A stretch of 44,943 bases of DNA from contig QAXH01003024.1 of assembly GCA_004335635.1 (NCBI GenBank), forward strand, positions 1-44,943, read 5' to 3'. Below, in pieces: positions 36,801-42,800 of this stretch (positions are counted from its first letter, which is position 1; every line of letters starts with the position of its first letter). Source of the DNA: Chloromonas sp. AAM2. Taxonomy: Eukaryota; Chlorophyta; Chlorophyceae; Chlamydomonadales; Chlamydomonadaceae. The position numbers and the translations under genes are program-made. The notes under the pieces are model-generated. The model made no database searches and was not told where the DNA came from. It saw only the letters and a program-made list of their open reading frames with translations.

Positions 36801-39800
36801 CACTCATATATACCATCTGCTTACAAAGGCAATCAATTGAGCAGTCCTTTGAACAAAGTGAACACCTTTGCTGTGATGCCCTAAAATATGCTGTGTGGCT
36901 TGCTGCCGATCACTCACGTGCGGTTTGAGCACTGCCTTGACAGCACTGGCACCCTTGCGACTGATAGTGCTGCTTCCTTCGTCAACATGGTCCCCAATTT
37001 GCAACATCCGTCGACCACCCAGAGCACTGGTTGGCCCTCCGGTCGCTCCACCCGGCCAAACCGCCCCGGTCGCCGAAGCAGCCGACTGTGCGTGCGCCTG
37101 AAGCCGATCGTCGCAGTTCTTCACACCGCTGCGAGACTTGCGACGTGCCCGCAGGCACTGTCTCCACCAGAAAGTGAGCGTGCGTGCGAGCCTGCATGGG
37201 CAATGCCAACACGGAGGGAAGTGCATCTGTTGCCATTGGCACAGGAGCATGTGTGAAGTACGGACACAGCTACGAGGCGCCATTTGTAAGAAAGTGCTTA
37301 GCCAGAGCATTGACTAGGCAGTGCACAGCAGCAAACTGCGTAAAACTCCAGCTGCTGTGCGTTTGCATCTACCAAGGTATAAGTGGTGATTCATGCAAAA
37401 GCCACAAAAGTCTGGCGATTCAGTGGTGCTGTGACCAAACACGTGGCATACATACACCTTAGCCTCCATTGGTCTGCTCACATGATGTACTTGTGCAGCT
37501 GCTCAGACTCCTGGAAGCGCGGGCTGTTGTTGATCCATGCCATGGTCAGGCGCTGCGTGCACAACCAAGCACAAGGATACTTGGCCAGCTACCATGCTGT
37601 GTCACATCCTTGGTGCAATGAGACTCTCCTGATATACATGAGCGTGTGTTGTCTGTTGCATCTTCACGCATGGCACAGTTCCCCATGACAACGACTTGGT
37701 TTTGGGGAGCTTGACTAGTTTGCGAACTGATAAGGCTTACATGCAGTACGGCAACACCATACCTTGATGGGTAGCAGGAAGTTTGTCACACATGCCCCTT
37801 GAAGGCGAACGAACCCAGCTGCATTGCGCAGGTCCACCTGCAGCTGGCTCTCCCCGTCACCACCGTAGAAGTACCCTAGTCGGAAAACCGATGTGCTGAA
37901 GGCCAGCCCTGTATCGTCCAAGTTAGGCGGGTAGCCTAGAAGGGTAGCATCATCTGCACGCCATGCAGGAAGACGCGCACACGGACCATGCGATCGGTGG
38001 CATGCACGCCTCCGTGATTTAGAGCGACAATCAGCAAAATTAGGCCGTCGTTCACCCAGCATGGCAGTCTTGCAACCAAAACACTGTACAAACCCGTTGC
38101 AGGCTTGTGCTCCAACTCAGTTGTATGCCCTGCATGCCTTGGGAGGGTCATGTGCCTGGCCTCTAGGGCTTCTCTGGCCTCTAGCTTCTGCACCGGTTTG
38201 AGATTTGGGACAACGATCTAATGGCAATCTTCTACTTCATCAGACACACCTGGCGCTGCGCGTCTGCGTGGTCTGCCGCCCTGCAGCACGCTGTAGAAGA
38301 GCTTGTGAAGGGTGGGCCAGCTCAGCTGCACGGGCTGCGACCTGCCCTCTGACAACTCAGGCGGGATGTGGACGGACAGGACAGGCAAGAACACCTGCAC
38401 CGAACAGATGCAAACAAACTGTGAGGAGGCCCAAAGGGTGGAGCGAACTCAGGGAAGCCTGCCGTGACAGAAGGGAAGTCTGTGTGATGCACCCTATGCA
38501 AAGAGTTTTCGTGTTCCTTGCTCATTGCTGGACAAGTGCCCAGATGTGTTTGACCGGTGTTTGAACAGCAGCACCTGGTTCAGGGCTCCTGTACCTTTGC
38601 TTGTTTTGATTTTGGTGCAGGCCAAGGTCCATACCAATCACCTTTCACCTCGCTATTTGCAGGCTTTACACAAGGACTGCCTCCCATCACAACAGAGACA
38701 CGTGCACCCAGACGTGGCATTGTACTGTAGCCTGCCACTCTCCCAGACAGTAAGCGGGGACCCTGACATCACGTATTCTAGATTGCCGCTGGCCCTTCCC
38801 GCCACCTGTGAGGGCTAATCTGCTAGCTGATCACCTCCCCACCTGTGAATTGCGTACGACCAGGTTGAAGTAGAGCCATGGGTAGACCTTCAGAAGCAGG
38901 GTGTCCACTACAGGCTTTGGGCCCTGGCACCAGGTGGGCACGAAGACGGAAACGACTGCATTGACCAGGCTCATCTCCGTGAGGTATGGCCACGTGAGGG
39001 TGGTGTGGCACACCTCCACCTCGCAGCCCATGGTGCCATCAGCAAGCATGCTGAACATGACCTGCATATCAAGCCCAACAACATACTCCAACGTGCTGAG
39101 TGGTGCCTCACGATGCTGATGTGTGTGCATTCACTGTGCATGCTGAGCAGTGCTTTGAGATTTGGCATACATATGCAGTCACAGTGTACAAGCAGTCAGA
39201 ACAGCAGTCAGACGTGCTTGGCGACAACAGCCCTGTAAACCTACGACTGCGCTACGTCATGCAATTTCACGACAACATGTTCATACACAGCTTTTAACCC
39301 TCTTGACCCGACCACCGTATGTCATGCCATAACACAGCTATACCCCAAACCCAGCCCACCTTGAAGCACGTATGGTCCTCTCCCAGTGACTCCTCCATGA
39401 GAGGCGGTGCTCCGCACCCATCCAGGTGCAGGGCCTCGCCCCGGCGCAGCTCCGTGTTGCTGTGCATGATGCACACGTCGGGCTGGTCAAAGTACTCGGT
39501 GTGGGGCGTCACGATCGGCTGCAGAAACGAACAACACGCTGGTCAAGCACAAGCAAACGAACTCCGAACACGGATGGTGCATGATGAACGCATCAGGCTG
39601 GTGGAGGCACGGATGCATCAGGCTGGCGGACAGGATGGCCATGGATCAGAATGGTTGGCAACAAAGGCCACGCAAGCATGGTGAACAAGGCAGGTGCACA
39701 AGCACACTGCTGATGATTTGTTGGCACAGTAGCGTCTGTAGGCACTGGCAGAGTTGCAACCTAGCCTTGGGACAGTGTATGAAGCGGTGTAAGCATGCAG

Positions 39801-42800
39801 ATGGCCTCGGTTCAACTTGGCTATGGTGCCAAACGCACACGGCATGTGTGACCCACCTGGAACCCGTATATGTCCATTGAACCTCCGACGTCTTGGTCCT
39901 CTTCCTCGGCCGATGTTTGAAGGTTGTGCACGCCTGCCCAGCCTGTGTTGTCACTCGACCTGTGAGCAGGAACACAAACGTTCAACTTCATGATCAAGAC
40001 GCAATGCAGCACTGTGCATGTCTCTGGATTGCCTGATCATAGGCTCCAACACTCCAAAGTTCAACACCATGTGATGGATCATGCCATGGCGTGAACGTAA
40101 GAGATACTCATCCTGCACACGCATCTGATCAGACATGCAGTTTGGCACAGCCAAGTTCAACCAACAACCGGTCAGGATGCATGCCTCCTTTGCCTGAGGA
40201 GAGGCTCAACACACCATCAACACTTTCAAGCATGTGACGAATCATGCAATGCCAAGCACTGCACGGCAAGCACTCACGCAATGCCATCTATGGCCATGTG
40301 TTTGGCCATGTCAGCGTGCATGCTGTAGCTCCGGTGGAACAGACGTGAGCCCGCGGCCGGTGGCATGCCCGCGGACATCTGCCTAGAACTGGACATGTCC
40401 CGTGAGTCCCCGTTGGCCAGTGCTCCCAGTGCAGCTGAGGAGCGGCTGTTGGGGTAGGCCCTGGAGGGGATGGGTGTGGCTGCCGGTGAGGATGGGCTGG
40501 GGGAGAGGGCACTGCCGGAGCTGTAGACTCGGAGCTGGTTCTTGACCGCATCATCATCGTAATTCTGCAGGCATACCAACAAGGCAAAAAAAAAGAAGGC
40601 CCTACCCTGGTTCCAGTGGCCTTCTTGGGAAGTGTCCCAGAACTGGCAAACTTCTTTTTTTTTGTCCCAGAACTGACAAAGGCACGAGTGAGTGTCGTGT
40701 GCACCAAGGCGACAGGGTGATGGGGTAAGGGTAGGGGTAGGGGTAGGGATAGGGGCGTGCATACCCTGCAGACCCGTACTGGCAAGGTGATTGCCAGCAA
40801 TGACCAAACATAATTGCTGTAAATGACGATTGAGCTGTAGGAGGCCTGCCAGTTTATGAATCGGTTTTTTTGCCAGATGTCGTCTGTTTCCCCACGGAAA
40901 AAGCTAGGAAAAAACAATTGAGGTCAGCACGCCCCTGCTCCTAAGATGGCCTCACCTGCATATTGGTCCTAACGTCAGACACCTTGGATTCCATGCTCTG
41001 GAAGCCAAGATGCAGGTTGCTAGTCTCCTTCATCATCATGAGGGTTAGTCCCGCTGACATGAAGGTGCCACAAAGGAAGGGCTCGTCAGGGCAGGTGGGG
41101 GCCGGCGGGGCCGGCGGCACGCGGTGGTGCAGGCTCGGCTCGGCCGCCATGAAAGTCCCGTCCAGCTCCCGCTTTGACGGGCAGCGAGCACTGGCGGGAG
41201 GGACGGGTGGGAGCGGCACGGCCCTGTCTGTGTCCCACCAGGCGGGGTCATTGGCCAACGTACACTGCGACAAGGCAGTGATTGTCACAGGCTGTTCGTA
41301 TACAAGGCAGCAGTGGGTATCACAGGCTTAGATCAGATGCTGCACTCGTTGAACAGTCTAGTGCATGTACATGAAGCGTGATACATGCCCCAGAACCGTA
41401 ACGTTGCTTACAATGTTCCTGCTGGAAAGGAGCCAATACTTGTGAATTTCTCAGAACTGCTGTGTTGTGAGCAGCAGCAGCCATCGCTGCACATGGGCCA
41501 GGGCTGGTTCATGGTCCCCGGTGAAACCTTGACTATGCAACCCCTGACCTGCAGCTGCGCCCAGTCTATGGTGAGTGAGAAGAAGGGAGTCTCCTGCGGA
41601 TTGGGTGCGAAGGCGGGCCGCTCGGAGAACTTTGTGTTGTACACCTTGGGGATGGCCATGGCCGATACCTTCTCAAAGTACGTGCGCCCGCCGGCCGACA
41701 TGTTGCCTGCACGCACATGCCAAGTGCATAGCATTGCAGGCAGTGGCGAATGATGGTTTTTCGTGTCGCATGCACACAGCAGCCCTTGGCTGAAAGCAGA
41801 TTGGCACAAGCAAGCAAGCACACGATTCAGTGAGCCGAAAAGCACCTCTGTGGCAAGAAGTGACTGGAACAAGCAGGCAAGCGCTCGGTCCAGTGCTTGC
41901 CCTGGGTCGACACCTCTCAATTTCGGTAAGCAAGCAGCTAGATAGCACACCGGAACCAGGAAGAAAATCTGCATAAGATGTACATGAGTAATCAAGCACA
42001 CTGCGAGCGTCAGGAGTCATGCACATGTCGTGCAGCACACCTGTCCACTTGCCACCCACCAAGGGCCATTTGAAGGATGTCCCCATACGCGTCTGGGCCC
42101 ATCTCGGCGCACATGGTGTTCAGGACTGAAAAGTGCAGCTGCATTGACTTGGTCCGTGCGTTTGTCATGAATGCGCCGTCCATGCAGGCCTTCTGGATCA
42201 GCTCCTTCTGCTCTACAGCCTTGCAGTTGGCCATGGCCTTCAGCACGGTTTCCGCAGTGGCAGTATGAAGGTTTCGGGTAGCCTGCAAAAGTGCACATCA
42301 CACAATGGAATCGGTCATTGCAGAGTGTGCCCAATGGTGCCTGATGATGAGCAACGAGGTAGCCATAACACAGCAGATCAATCGCTCATGTGCATTGCGG
42401 GTAGCCTACAAAACCATCACATGCACAGTACACTCTTTGCTGATCTGCATCCCGACTCTTGACTTCACTGATTACTATGGCCGCCTAACCATGCTGTTGC
42501 CTTCATGACGTGCATTGTCGGACGCAAAACATCCATTGTAGTTGTCATTGTCCAAGCAGGATAGTAGAGTTTCGATGTCAGATGCGTACCTGGGCAATGG
42601 CCTCTTCAGTCACGTGGCCTGCTTGCAGACGGCAGGCGTGGCCTGTGAGGTCCTGGACCGACAGCAGAATCATGGGCGTCAGGTGCGGGTCTAGCTGTGC
42701 GCCCCGCGCTTCCGAAGCCAGCGTCTCGGCCGCCCTGAGAGTAGCCGCCGTCAGCCCGCCCCCTCGCCCCGTCCCCGCACCGCAGGATGCACCCATCCCC

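Noticed and set aside
37936..38193. A hydrophobic 85-codon minus-strand frame (LYSVLVARLPCWVNDGLILL)
   Set aside because: It lies wholly in the intron between exons 14 and 15 and stops exactly at the acceptor TAG. Exons 14 and 15 join in phase without it.
40722..40755. A true internal telomere
   Set aside because: The tract is only about 34 bp and irregular, with no flanking subtelomeric structure visible.
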